Below are positions 1-6,994 of a stretch of DNA of 16,247 nt, piece by piece. The position numbers were made by a program, and so were the translations under genes. The notes below the pieces were generated by a model. It did no database searches and was not told the DNA's origin. It saw only the letters and a program-made list of their open reading frames with translations. The number at the start of each line of letters is the position of its first letter. Within the stretch, counting starts at the first letter, position 1. Source of the DNA: an uncultured Clostridia bacterium (lineage in GTDB: Bacteria; Bacillota; Clostridia; TANB77; CAG-508); contig CARBKU010000012.1 of assembly GCA_948946035.1 (NCBI GenBank), positions 1 to 16,247 on the forward strand. Direction: 5' to 3'.

Positions 1-384
1 GAATATTTAGGAAGATATACTCATAGAGTAGCAATTTCAAATAGTAGAATATTAAATATAGATAATGGAAAAGTAACTTTTAAATGGCGAGATTATAGAG
101 ATAAAGATAAGATGAAAACAATGATATTAGATGTCGATGAATTTATTAGAAGATTCATACTACATATATTGCCACCAAGATTTATGAAGATACGACATTT
201 TGGATTATTGGGGAATAGAAATAAAACGAAAAAATTAACACTTTGTAAATCACTCACAAATACAAAAGTGTTAACTAAAGAAAATATTTCCCCTCTCGAA
301 ATACTAAAGAAAGTGTCTGGAAAAGACTTTAATTTATGCCCAGTTTGCAGTATTGGACATTTAATAAGACCTAGTCCAGCATAA
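1..384 (+). pseudogene. IS91-family transposase, C-terminal end (5' part outside window)
   Basis: The open frame enters from the left edge and runs 127 codons to TAA. It begins EYLGRYTHRVAISNSRI, followed by VTFKWRDYRD, EFIRRFILHILPPRF and KIRHFGLLGNR, then a Cys pair (CPVC) near the end. This is the C-terminal third of the Y2/HUH transposases of the IS91/IS801 family, which move single-stranded DNA by rolling circle; the catalytic tyrosines lie near the start of this segment or upstream of the window. The part seen is intact, so whether the whole gene is complete cannot be judged. Its position next to a decayed regulator cassette and an ICE suggests an insertion hotspot. Family assignment is confident from the conserved GRYTHRVAIS and RHFGLLGNR blocks. 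Confidence 0.8.
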
Positions 385-540
385 TAATTCACAATTTCAT
401 ACCCTCTCAAAATTGCCTCTTTATTGGGGAGGGGGTCTCTATGTTTATTTTACTAAAATTTTATAGAAATTTCAACTTAAAAATTGATATATTCATGAAA
501 ATATAGTAAAATAAGAAAAAAAGAATAAGAAATAAAGTTT
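385..540. other. IS91 downstream flank, no gene
   Basis: This is AT-rich DNA between the transposase stop and the structured leader. A G-run (about 426-435) and CCCTC (402-406) could form a weak hairpin (CCCTC with GAGGG at 429-433). That could belong to the IS91-type end next to the transposase 3' end, but I cannot place an exact IS boundary. Confidence 0.3.
484..512 (+). promoter_or_regulatory. Possible sigma-A promoter for the WYL-GyrI-GNAT-TfoX cassette
   Basis: TTGATA (484-489) and TAAAAT (507-512) are separated by 17 bases, each close to the -35 and -10 consensus. Transcription would begin near 519 and run directly into the structured leader at 541. AT-rich DNA gives such matches by chance, so this rests partly on position. 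Confidence 0.35.
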
Positions 541-641
541 AAAAACTCCATAGAAAGTCCGCAGTTTGTGCAATTAAACTAACCGATGTAAGTTTTATCT
601 GCCAAGAGCTTCTAGTGGAGTTTTTTTCTGAAACTTACATC
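541..641 (+). promoter_or_regulatory. Structured leader with two crossing inverted repeats (attenuator/riboswitch-like or IS end)
   Basis: Stem A pairs 541-555 (AAAAACTCCATAGAA) with 610-625, 15 bp with one bulged G at 615, followed by T621-627 like a terminator. Stem B pairs 585-595 (GATGTAAGTTT) with 631-641, a perfect 11 bp. The order is A-B-A'-B', so the two stems cross: they either exclude each other or form a pseudoknot. Inside stem A, GCAG (561-564) can pair with CTGC (599-602), and AGTTT (563-567) with AAACT (576-580). The structure ends 38 bases before the WYL regulator start. It could be a 5' leader controlling that cassette, an operator pair for the regulator, or a terminal hairpin of a mobile element. 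I do not recognise it as a known riboswitch class. Confidence 0.5.
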
Positions 642-678
642 GTTTAATTTCTTATTCATTTGTAAGTGAGTTGAGTTT

Positions 679-1575
679 ATGAAAAATAATCGTTTATTTG
701 GAATTATATATATACTATTATCAAAGAGAATGATTACTGCAAAAGAATTAGCAAATTACTTTGAGGTTTCGATTAGAACAATATATAGAGATGTAGAAAC
801 ATTAAGTTCACTTGATATACCAATATATATGAGCAAAGGAAAAAATGGTGGAATTGGGTTGCTAGAGAATTATAAATTTGACAGAACTTTACTAACAGAG
901 AATGAGCAGAAAAGTATATTATTTTCATTACAAGAGATTAGTGAACTAAAAATTGATAATACTAATTTATTAGAAAAATTAAAAAATGTCTTTAACAAAG
1001 AAAATGAAAATTGGTTTGATATAGATTTTGGAATATGGGGTAATTCAAATGCACATAAAGAGAATTTTTAAATAATTAAAACTGCTATATTAGAAATGAA
1101 TGTAATTGAATTTATGTACTTTAATACAAGTGGGACTAAAGGCATTAAGAAAGTTGAACCATTAAAATTATGCTTTAAACATAATAGTTGGTATCTGTAT
1201 GCTTTTGATACAAACAAAAAGGAAGATAGACTGTATAAGATTATGAGAATTAAAAATATCAAAGTTACTAATGAATTTTTTGAAAATAACAATCGAACAT
1301 TAAAGGAAACCTTATATGCTGATCCAAAAGATATGATTAATTTAGAGTTAGAAATTGATAAAAGTTTAACTTATAGAGTTTATGATGAATTTGATGAATC
1401 TTGCATTTCTATATTACCAAACGGAAATTATTTAGTTAATATCAATCTGCCAGAAAATGAATGGCTCTATGGATATTTACTTTCCTTTGGGGAAAAGTTA
1501 AGAATAATTTCACCTAGTCATATAAAAAATATAGTTGTAGATAAAATGAAAAAAAGTATAGAAAATTATATTTAA
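679..1575 (+). pseudogene. HTH-WYL domain transcriptional regulator (YafY-like), interrupted by an in-frame stop
   Basis: Codons 1-130 encode a DeoR-type winged helix (LLSKRMITAKELANYFEVSIRTIYRDVETL) and the start of the linker. TAA at 1069-1071 interrupts it, and the same frame continues IIKTAILEMNVIEFMYFN to 1575 with the WYL ligand-binding domain. Read through, it is 299 codons, the usual size of YafY/WYL regulators, and the break falls where relatives have a charged residue before the IKTAI block. This is a nonsense substitution, not an indel. Such regulators usually sense small ligands and control neighbouring genes, here the GyrI-like, GNAT and TfoX genes. The stop could be a real loss of function, a single-base error, or readthrough. 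The ribosome site before 679 is weak. Confidence 0.75.
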
Positions 1576-1636
1576 TATGACAAGTCGTAGTCATATTTTA
1601 TTTGATATACTATTTTTGAAAGTGAGGAAAAAGGAT

Positions 1637-2275
1637 ATGGCTTTTGATTATAAGAAAGAATATAAAGAATTTTATATGCCTAAAAATAAACCTAGTATTG
1701 TTGAAATACCAAGAATGAATTATATTGCAGTACGAGGAATAGGAAACCCTAACGAGGAAAATGGAGATTATCAAAATACAATAGGATTATTATATGGAGT
1801 GGCTTATACAATAAAGATGAGTTATAAAGGAACTCATAAAATAGATGGTTTCTTTGAATATGTTGTTCCACCATTAGAGGGGTTTTGGTGGCAAGATGGT
1901 ATGAAAGGAACTATTGATTATAATAATAAAAATGCTATGCATTTTATATCTATTATTAGATTACCAGACTTTGTAACAAAAGAAGATTTTGATTGGTCTA
2001 TCCAAGAAGCAACAAAGAAAAAGAAACAAGATTTTTCAAGAGTTGAATTTCTAACCTATGATGAAGGTGTTTGTGTTCAATGTAAGCACAATGGTAGTTA
2101 TGATGATGAACCTGTAACAGTAGATTTAATGCACGAATATATGAAAGAAAATGGATATGAATTAGATATAACTGATACAAGATTTCATCACGAAATATAT
2201 TTAAGTGATCCAAGAAAATGTGATGTAAGTAAATTAAAGACAGTTATAAGACACCCAATTAAGAAAATAAAGTAA
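1637..2275 (+). CDS. GyrI-like small-molecule-binding domain protein
   Basis: A 212-residue protein starting MAFDYKKEYKEFYMPKNKP and containing VEIPRMNYIAVRGIGNPNE, the start of the GyrI-like (SOUL/Cass2-type) fold, then YVVPPLEGFWW and a C-terminal HEIYLSDPRKC, all typical of stand-alone GyrI-like proteins in Firmicutes. ATG at 1637 is preferred to the in-frame ATG at 1577: a GAGG (1624-1627) lies 9 bases before it and the extra 20 residues do not look like the family. Relatives bind cationic or amphipathic ligands and often sit beside WYL or MerR/AraC regulators, as here. It is the only intact gene of the four-gene cassette. The actual ligand is unknown. Confidence 0.8.
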   Translation: MAFDYKKEYKEFYMPKNKPSIVEIPRMNYIAVRGIGNPNEENGDYQNTIGLLYGVAYTIKMSYKGTHKIDGFFEYVVPPLEGFWWQDGMKGTIDYNNKNAMHFISIIRLPDFVTKEDFDWSIQEATKKKKQDFSRVEFLTYDEGVCVQCKHNGSYDDEPVTVDLMHEYMKENGYELDITDTRFHHEIYLSDPRKCDVSKLKTVIRHPIKKIK

Positions 2276-2315
2276 CACATGAATTACAAGTTTTTGAGTA
2301 GATGGGAGAAATAAT

Positions 2316-2826
2316 ATGTTAGAAATAAGACAAGAAAGTCAAAATGATTATAAGGAAGTATATAATGTTGTAAAGATAGCATTTGAAACAGCAGAACATA
2401 GTGATGGAAACGAACACGATTTGGTTACAGCATTAAGAAAAAGTAATAATTTTATTCCAGAATTATCATTAGTAGCAATAAAAGACAACAAAATTGTAGG
2501 ACATATTATTTACAAAAATTAAAATAGGAGGATATGAAGAAATAGATTTAGCACCATTAGCAGTATTGCCACAATATCAAAGAAAAGGAATAGGAAGAAA
2601 GCTAATAGAAGAAGGTCATAAAATAGCAAAAGAATTAGGATATCACTATTATATTGTTTTAGGTAGTGAAAATTATTATCCAAAGTTTAATTATATTCCA
2701 GCAATACAATATGGGATAAAAGCACCTTTTGAAGTACCTAATGAAAACTTTATGGCTATAAAATTGAATGATACAGATGTAGAGATAAAAGGTACTGTTG
2801 AATATGCAAAGGAATTTGGAATATAA
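2316..2826 (+). pseudogene. GNAT N-acetyltransferase (YhbS-like), frameshifted near 2511
   Basis: The first 65 codons (MLEIRQESQNDYKEVYNVV to VGHII) and the second part from 2512 (TKIKIGGYEEIDLAPLAVLP) are one acetyltransferase split across two frames. The acetyl-CoA-binding motif A is seen as QRKGIGRKLI, followed by YIVLGSENYYPKFNY, typical of the YhbS-like branch. Relatives read GHILFTK at the joint, so about two bases are missing in the T-run at 2509-2511. A GGGAGA ribosome site lies just upstream of 2316. No CGG codon is involved, so this lesion is unlike those in the ICE genes. It is either a true pseudogene or a homopolymer error. Confidence 0.75.
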
Positions 2827-2859
2827 CAAAAACTTGCAATATATATAGTAGATTTAATT

Positions 2860-3158
2860 ATGGCAACATCAAAAGATTATAAAGATTTTATATTGGAGCA
2901 ATTAGATTTATTAGATAATATAAATTGTAGAGCAATGATGGGAGAATATTTATTGTATTATAATAGTATCTTATTGGTGGAATATATGATAATAGATTAC
3001 TTGTAAAGATAGTTGATAGTAATAAGAAATATAATATGCAAGAACAAATACCTTATGAAAGTGCAAAAATTATGTATTTAGTTGATGATATAGATAATAA
3101 AGAAAAGTTAAAAGAAATAATAATGGAAACTTGCAAAGATTTATCCAGTAAAAAATGA
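2860..3158 (+). pseudogene. TfoX/Sxy N-terminal domain protein, one-base deletion near 2973
   Basis: ATG at 2860 opens MATSKDYKDFILEQLDLL and then CRAMMGEYLLYYN, characteristic of the TfoX N-terminal domain. The frame breaks after ILL; going back one base restores IGGIYDNRLLVKIVD, YESAKIMYLVDD and a normal C-terminus ending at TGA 3156-3158. One base is missing in the CTTATTGG stretch (CTTAATTGG expected). The repaired protein is about 99 residues, the usual size of stand-alone TfoX_N proteins in Firmicutes. Their function is unclear; they are not proven competence factors outside Proteobacteria. It ends the cassette before a strong terminator. Confidence 0.75.
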
Positions 3159-3217
3159 TAAAATTTGTATTTTATAAATAAAAGTAATAGATAAATAGGG
3201 TAAATAAATAGAAAAGT

Positions 3218-3254
3218 AAGAGATACATAAATCAAAGTTAGTATCTCTTTTTTT
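3218..3254 (+). terminator. Rho-independent terminator of the left-flank cassette
   Basis: AAGAGATAC (3218-3226) pairs perfectly with GTATCTCTT (3241-3249) across a 14-base loop and runs into a T tract to 3254. It closes the WYL/GyrI/GNAT/TfoX cassette. Confidence 0.85.
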
Positions 3255-3373
3255 GATGTTAAATTTTCTAATTTTGTCCCATTTTCATATTTTAAATTCG
3301 TTTTTAATAATAAGTAATAACTTTAAATTTTTATTCATAAAATTAAACAAAACTTATAAGGAGACAAAACATT

Positions 3374-3492
3374 ATGAAAAACGAACAAGATTAAATATTC
3401 AAATAGAATATGGACAAGAGGATTTGAAACAAATAATAATAGAACTATTAAAATGGCAATACATAAATTATATAACTATGAATGAAAAATAA
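3374..3492 (+). pseudogene. Remnant of a small ICE-type gene (one-base deletion)
   Basis: AAGGAG (3358-3363) sits 10 bases before ATG 3374, giving MKNEQD and then a stop. Reusing one base at 3391 continues LNIQIEYGQEDLKQIIIELLK, resembling the very short acidic proteins found at the edges of Tn1549-like elements. The missing T in GATTTAAAT explains the break. The tail beyond ELLK may carry a second shift (MAIHKLYNYE in another frame). An open frame from 3253 covers the same DNA, but its N-terminal part has no ribosome site and looks like noise. Function unknown. Confidence 0.45.
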
Positions 3493-3585
3493 ATGCTTAT
3501 TTGGATCTGACAAATTATAGGGAACACGTTACAATTTGATTAACTTTAAATAGGCTATTTACTCTAAAAAAGGAGAGTGATTAAA

Positions 3586-3755
3586 ATAAATAGGGTAAAT
3601 AGTGTATGTGGTGGAAAATGTGGAAATAAGGCAATTAAAATTAACTTTTTTTTTGACATTAAGAAATTAGGAAATCATTTTTAAGATATAGTGATGACCT
3701 CAAAAATAAAATTGATAAAAGCTAGGTAAATAAACTGTTTGCAAGATTTATATAA
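3586..3755 (+). pseudogene. Remnant of a small Cys-containing ICE gene (lost start, shift, stop)
   Basis: After AGGAG (3571-3575) with a normal gap, the frame reads xNRVNSVCGGKCGNKAIKINF from 3586, where the start codon is ATA instead of ATG. A TAA follows at 3682. Reusing one base at 3681 continues LRYSDDLKNKIDKS, meets TAG at 3723 and ends VNKLFARFI-stop at 3755, directly before a terminator. Three separate lesions point to real decay. The reconstructed protein is about 56 residues with a CxxxC pair. The family is not recognised. Confidence 0.4.
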
Positions 3756-3788
3756 ATGAATTGAAATAATCAATTCGTTTATTTTTTT
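3754..3788 (+). terminator. Rho-independent terminator
   Basis: AAATGAATTG (3754-3763) pairs with CAATTCGTTT (3771-3780), one G-U, with a 7-base loop followed by T3782-3788. It ends the decayed small gene and isolates the ICE core. Confidence 0.8.
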
Positions 3789-3937
3789 GCTTAAAATTAG
3801 AAAGTAATTAAAGAGGACTACAAAAATACTCTTGAAAACTCACAGAATAAGTTTTGAGAAACTTTGAATCAGTATTCGACAAATTATTCGTATAGATAAA
3901 AAATTGAAATAAAACAAAAAATAAGGAGGGAAAGAAA
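3789..3937 (+). other. Intergenic region upstream of the 103-residue protein
   Basis: I see no gene. TTGAAA (3832-3837) resembles a -35 box but no good -10 lies at the right distance. AAGGAGGG (about 3922-3929) is the ribosome site of the next gene. Confidence 0.4.
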
Positions 3938-4249
3938 ATGCAAGAAAAGGATTCAATACAAATATTAGAAGAAATGACAACAGGAATGCTTTGTAGTATA
4001 GAACTACCAATAACTAATTCAATGAAAAGTGATGTTATATCAATTTATTTAGGAAAAGATAAAGACGGAAGATATAACTTTTTTGATGGGGGAGGAGCTA
4101 TTGGAACTTTTAAAATGCCAAAGGAATTTATTATAAAACGAGATATAAAAATAGCAAAGATAAATAATGAAGAACAGACAAAAGGGTTATATACAGCACT
4201 AAAAAAGCAGGAAATTAAGGACAAGTATAAATTAAGAGATAGTAGATAA
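3938..4249 (+). CDS. 103-residue ICE orphan upstream of parA
   Basis: ATG 3938 follows a strong AAGGAGGG ribosome site. The product (MQEKDSIQILEEMTTGMLCS...) is soluble, of mixed charge, with a GRYNFFDGGGAIGTFKMP stretch and a Lys-rich C-terminus (KKQEIKDKYKLRDSR). No signal peptide, membrane segment or known catalytic motif is visible. It is monocistronic, closed by a terminator that overlaps its stop codon. Proteins of this size commonly precede the ParA/ParB genes in Clostridia ICEs and may be single-stranded DNA or control proteins, but I do not recognise the family. It contains no in-frame CGG. Confidence 0.7.
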   Translation: MQEKDSIQILEEMTTGMLCSIELPITNSMKSDVISIYLGKDKDGRYNFFDGGGAIGTFKMPKEFIIKRDIKIAKINNEEQTKGLYTALKKQEIKDKYKLRDSR

Positions 4250-4279
4250 ACGAGTTGTAGAAATACAATTCGTTTTTTT
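4248..4279 (+). terminator. Rho-independent terminator
   Basis: AAACGAGTTGTA (4248-4259) pairs with TACAATTCGTTT (4264-4275), 12 bp with one G-U and a 4-base loop, followed by T up to 4279. Confidence 0.9.
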
Positions 4280-4299
4280 CACATAACAGCGAAGTAACA

Positions 4300-4323
4300 T
4301 AGTCATTATTTTTTTAATGACTA
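4300..4323 (+). promoter_or_regulatory. Inverted repeat before parA (candidate operator or centromere site)
   Basis: TAGTCATTA (4300-4308) and TAATGACTA (4315-4323) form a perfect 9-bp inverted repeat with six T between. It lies 26 bases before the parA start, just upstream of the AAGGAAAGGAGG ribosome site. ParA/ParB systems are often self-regulated through repeats here. It does not match the chromosomal parS sequence. Confidence 0.4.
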
Positions 4324-4349
4324 AATTTTAAGGAAAGGAGGAACTAAAA

Positions 4350-5176
4350 ATGTCAAAGACAAAAGTAATTGCCATTGCTAACCAAAAAGGTGGAGTAGGT
4401 AAAACAACAACAGCACTTAATTTACGGAGTAGGTTTAGCAAAAAACGGAAAACGAGTATTGTTAATAGACGCAGATCCACAACGGAGATTTGACAACTTG
4501 TTTAGGTTATAGAAACCCAGACGAACTTGATAAAACAATAGGAACTGTGCTTGATAAAGTAATAAAAGACATTCCATTAGAAGAAAACGAAGCAATATTA
4601 CATCATAGCGAGGGAGTAGATTTAGTCCCATCTAATATTGATTTAGAGGCGATAGAAGTAGGGCTTGTTAATAATATGAGTAGGGAGTATATGCTAAAAG
4701 GTTATATTGATGAAGTAAAAAACAAATATGACTATGTCATTATAGATTGTAGACCTAGTTTAAGTATGATTACTCTTAATGCACTTGCTTGTAGTGATAG
4801 TGTAATAATACCAGTGCAAGCCCATTATCTATCAGCAAAAGGAATGACGCAACTTATTCAAACAATAAATAAGGTGCGAAAAAGAATAAACCCTAGTCTA
4901 AAAATTGATGGTGTTTTAATTACTCTTGCAGATATGCAAACAAAAGTAGGAAAAACAACATTCCAAACACTTCAAAATAGTTATGGTAGCAAAATCAAAA
5001 TCTATGACACGATTATTCCACAGGGAGTAAAAGCAGTTGAGGGAACAATGGCAGGGAAGAGTTTATTTGCTTATGATAAGAACAGTAAGCCAGCTATTGC
5101 CTATGATAATTTTTGCAAGGAGGTATTGAAAATTGAAAAGCAAAGAACTAGAAATGAAGTTGCCTACACTAGATGA
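4350..5176 (+). CDS. parA: ParA-family partition ATPase, read through two CGG +1 shift sites
   Basis: ATG 4350 follows AAGGAAAGGAGG. The protein starts MSKTKVIAIANQKGGVGKTT with a complete deviant Walker A (residues 13-20). The frame then breaks twice. Skipping C4425 gives TALNLGVGLAKNG, and skipping C4483 gives LLIDADPQGDLTTCLGY, the Walker A' region. After that KYDYVIIDCRPSLS (Walker B) and IIPVQAHYLSAKGM follow, giving 274 residues, normal for Soj/ParA. It drives segregation or maintenance of the excised element with ParB, whose start overlaps its end by 44 bases. Without shifting, translation stops soon after residue 25 and the remaining open frame (4490 onward) lacks the P-loop. Identity is certain; how it is decoded is the question. 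Confidence 0.9.
4425..4428 (+). other. CGGA +1 shift site 1 (parA, LNL-G-VGL)
   Basis: The zero-frame codon after TTA is CGG; dropping C4425 gives GGA GTA GGT (GVG), the expected continuation of the ParA P-loop helix. Confidence 0.85.
4483..4486 (+). other. CGGA +1 shift site 2 (parA, DPQ-G-D)
   Basis: After CAA the codon is CGG; dropping C4483 gives GGA GAT, completing the near-invariant DPQGD of ParA proteins. It lies 58 bases after site 1. Confidence 0.88.
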
Positions 5177-6078
5177 CATTTTTGAGCCTGTGCAACGGAA
5201 AAGACATTTTGAACATTGAGAAAGCAATTCCAATACCACTAGAAAAATTATTCGACTTTCCAAATCACCCATTTCAAGTAAATGATGATAAGGAAATGGA
5301 AAATATGGTAGAAACCGTAAAAACAGGTGGAATAATAATGCCATTAGTAGTAAGGCAAAGAGATGACGGAAATTATGAAATTATTTCTGGACACAGAAGA
5401 AAAAGAGCAAGTCAGCTTGCTAATCTAAAAGAAGTGCCTTGTATTATTCGTGATTTAAGTGATGACGAGGCAACAATAATAATGGTGGACAGCAATATGC
5501 AAAGAACGAAGATATTGCCAAGCGAAAAAGCAAAGGCATATAAAATGAAGTTAGAGGCAGAAAAACATCAGGGACAAAGAAAGGATTTAACTTCTGACCA
5601 AATCGGACAGAAGTTGCCGAATAAAACAACAAGAGAAAAAGTAGCAGAAGAACTTGGAGAAAGTGCAACAAATATTCAAAGATATATTCGACTAACTGAA
5701 CTAATACCAGAATTATTGAAATTAGTTGATGAAGAAAGAATAGCATTTAGTCCGGCTGTTGACTTGTCATATCTAACAGAAGATGAACAATATGTAATAC
5801 TTAATATTTATGATTATGATGAGAAAACACCGAATGTATCACAAGCTAAACACTTAAAAATGTTAAGTCAAGAGGGAAAATTGACAGCAGATAAAATTGA
5901 AGAAATAATGGGAGAACAAAAACCAAATCAAGTAGAAAAATTTAAACTAAACAAAGAAAGAATACAAAAAATACTCCCTAAAAGTATTCAAACAGAAAAG
6001 CAAGCAGAAGACTTTATTGTGAAATGTATTGAAGAACACAACGAGAGGGAGGAAAAAAAGAGAAGTTATGAACGCTAG
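5133..6078 (+). CDS. parB: ParB-family partition protein, TTG start, one CGG +1 shift site
   Basis: The start is TTG 5133, 9 bases after AAGGAGG (5117-5123). It gives LKSKELEMKLPTLDDIFEPV, then Q, then CGG. Skipping C5196 joins GKDILNIEKAIPIPLEKLF in the long downstream frame. An ATG at 5173 in that frame has no ribosome site and yields an implausible N-terminus, so the upstream start with a shift is preferred. The protein is 314 residues: the ParB N-domain has GGIIMPLVV and SGHRRKRASQL (the CTP-binding boxes), followed by a HTH (EKVAEELGESATNIQRYIRL) and a Lys/Glu-rich C-terminus. It binds a centromere-like site and works with ParA. CGT (5449) and CGA (5689) are read as normal Arg here. Confidence 0.88.
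5196..5199 (+). other. CGGA +1 shift site 3 (parB, residue 22)
   Basis: After CAA the codon is CGG; dropping C5196 joins an N-terminus with a good ribosome site to the ParB body (VQ-GKDILNIEKA). Unlike the others this glycine is not in a catalytic motif, so support comes from frame and start geometry. Confidence 0.75.
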
Positions 6079-6266
6079 GATTATGCCCAAAAATCGTGGG
6101 AGTATTTTTTATAAAATTCCCCCTTACAAACCCCTTTTAATACTAGCTATTTACTAACTGAAAAGAATATATTTATAAATATACAAATTAGCGAAAAAAT
6201 CAAAAATTACACCTTTGTTTTACTCCCACAAACCTACTAAAATAAAGGCAAAGGGAGGAATGAAGT
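6079..6266 (+). other. Intergenic region after parB
   Basis: I see no gene. A short CCCA/TGGG hairpin at about 6088-6102 followed by a T tract could be a weak terminator for parAB. The remainder is AT-rich and ends in the AGGGAGG ribosome site of the next gene. Confidence 0.35.
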
Positions 6267-6926
6267 ATGAAAAAAATTATTTTAATTATATTTATGGCAA
6301 TGATTTCAAGTTTTAGTTATTATGGAGCAGTAAATGAAAAAGGAGAGAAAGTAGTCGATTTCACAAATTCATCACAACAAGAAAATATTGTAACTAATCA
6401 AACAATAGAAGAAACACAAGAAAATATAGTAGAGCAAGTAGAAAATACAATAGCACAAGCAGAAATAATAAAAGATGAAGAAAACAAAATACAGGAAACA
6501 CCAAAAGAGCCAACAACACCTGTTGTAGAAAAATCAAACAAAAGTAATAATACAAATAAAAATAAAGAAACAAAACAAACACAGGTAACACAACAAAAGC
6601 AAGATTCACAAGTAAAAGAACAAAAAGACACAAAAGTAAATAAGAGTAATACAATAGAAAAAAAGGAAGAAACAAAAACTAATACAAATCAAAATAAAAA
6701 TACTAATAACACAAATAATGCTCCAAAATGTACTCACTCTAATAGCAACTGGTATAATTCAAAAACAGAGGCAGAGGCAATATATAATGCAGAAATAAAA
6801 AAATGGGGCGATAAATGGACAAATTATGAAATAGATAATGAAACCTATTATAAGAATTGTCCTAGTGGGTATGAGGTATTTAGTTGTCCATATTGCAATA
6901 AATGGACTATAAACTTATATCACTAA
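6267..6926 (+). CDS. Secreted protein with a disordered stalk and a C-terminal Cys-containing domain
   Basis: ATG 6267 follows AAGGGAGG. The 219-residue product starts with a Lys pair and a hydrophobic stretch (KKIILIIFMAMISSFSYYGA), a signal peptide or single anchor without a clear lipobox. Residues ~35-150 are Gln/Asn/Thr/Lys/Glu-rich and surely disordered. From Cys155 a compact domain appears: CTHSNSNWY, KTEAEAIYNAEIKKWGDKW, then Cys198, Cys207 and CPYC (207-210), which could bind zinc or form disulphides on the outer surface. Stalk-plus-domain proteins of this kind accompany conjugation loci, perhaps in surface contact. Family not recognised. It is monocistronic with a terminator before the next gene, and contains no in-frame CGG. 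Confidence 0.75.
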   Translation: MKKIILIIFMAMISSFSYYGAVNEKGEKVVDFTNSSQQENIVTNQTIEETQENIVEQVENTIAQAEIIKDEENKIQETPKEPTTPVVEKSNKSNNTNKNKETKQTQVTQQKQDSQVKEQKDTKVNKSNTIEKKEETKTNTNQNKNTNNTNNAPKCTHSNSNWYNSKTEAEAIYNAEIKKWGDKWTNYEIDNETYYKNCPSGYEVFSCPYCNKWTINLYH

Positions 6927-6946
6927 AAAATAAAAATTTTAAGACG

Positions 6947-6974
6947 GAACAGGCAAATAGCTTGTTCTTTTTTT
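6947..6974 (+). terminator. Rho-independent terminator
   Basis: GAACAGGC (6947-6954) pairs with GCTTGTTC (6960-6967), one G-U, with a 5-base loop, then T6968-6974. Confidence 0.88.
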
Positions 6975-6994
6975 AGTTAAAGGAGGAAATTTTA

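Noticed and set aside
541..641. tRNA, or T-box leader
   Set aside because: No TpsiC arm, acceptor pairing or T-box sequence is visible; the stems cross instead of forming a cloverleaf.
2971..2980. Programmed -1 shift in the TfoX gene
   Set aside because: No heptameric slippery site with a downstream pseudoknot is seen; a one-base loss is simpler.
3253..3373. N-terminal extension of the 3253-3492 frame
   Set aside because: The hydrophobic AT-rich translation follows a terminator and has no ribosome site; the real start is probably ATG 3374 with a later one-base loss.
4490..5176. A shorter ParA starting at 4490
   Set aside because: It would lack the P-loop and has no ribosome site; the P-loop lies upstream in the frame before the shift sites.
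6394..6675. Long antisense open frames (also at 12234-12704, 13125-13565 and 10048-10260)
   Set aside because: They are Leu/Phe/Ser-rich shadows of A-rich sense genes, with no ribosome sites or family resemblance.
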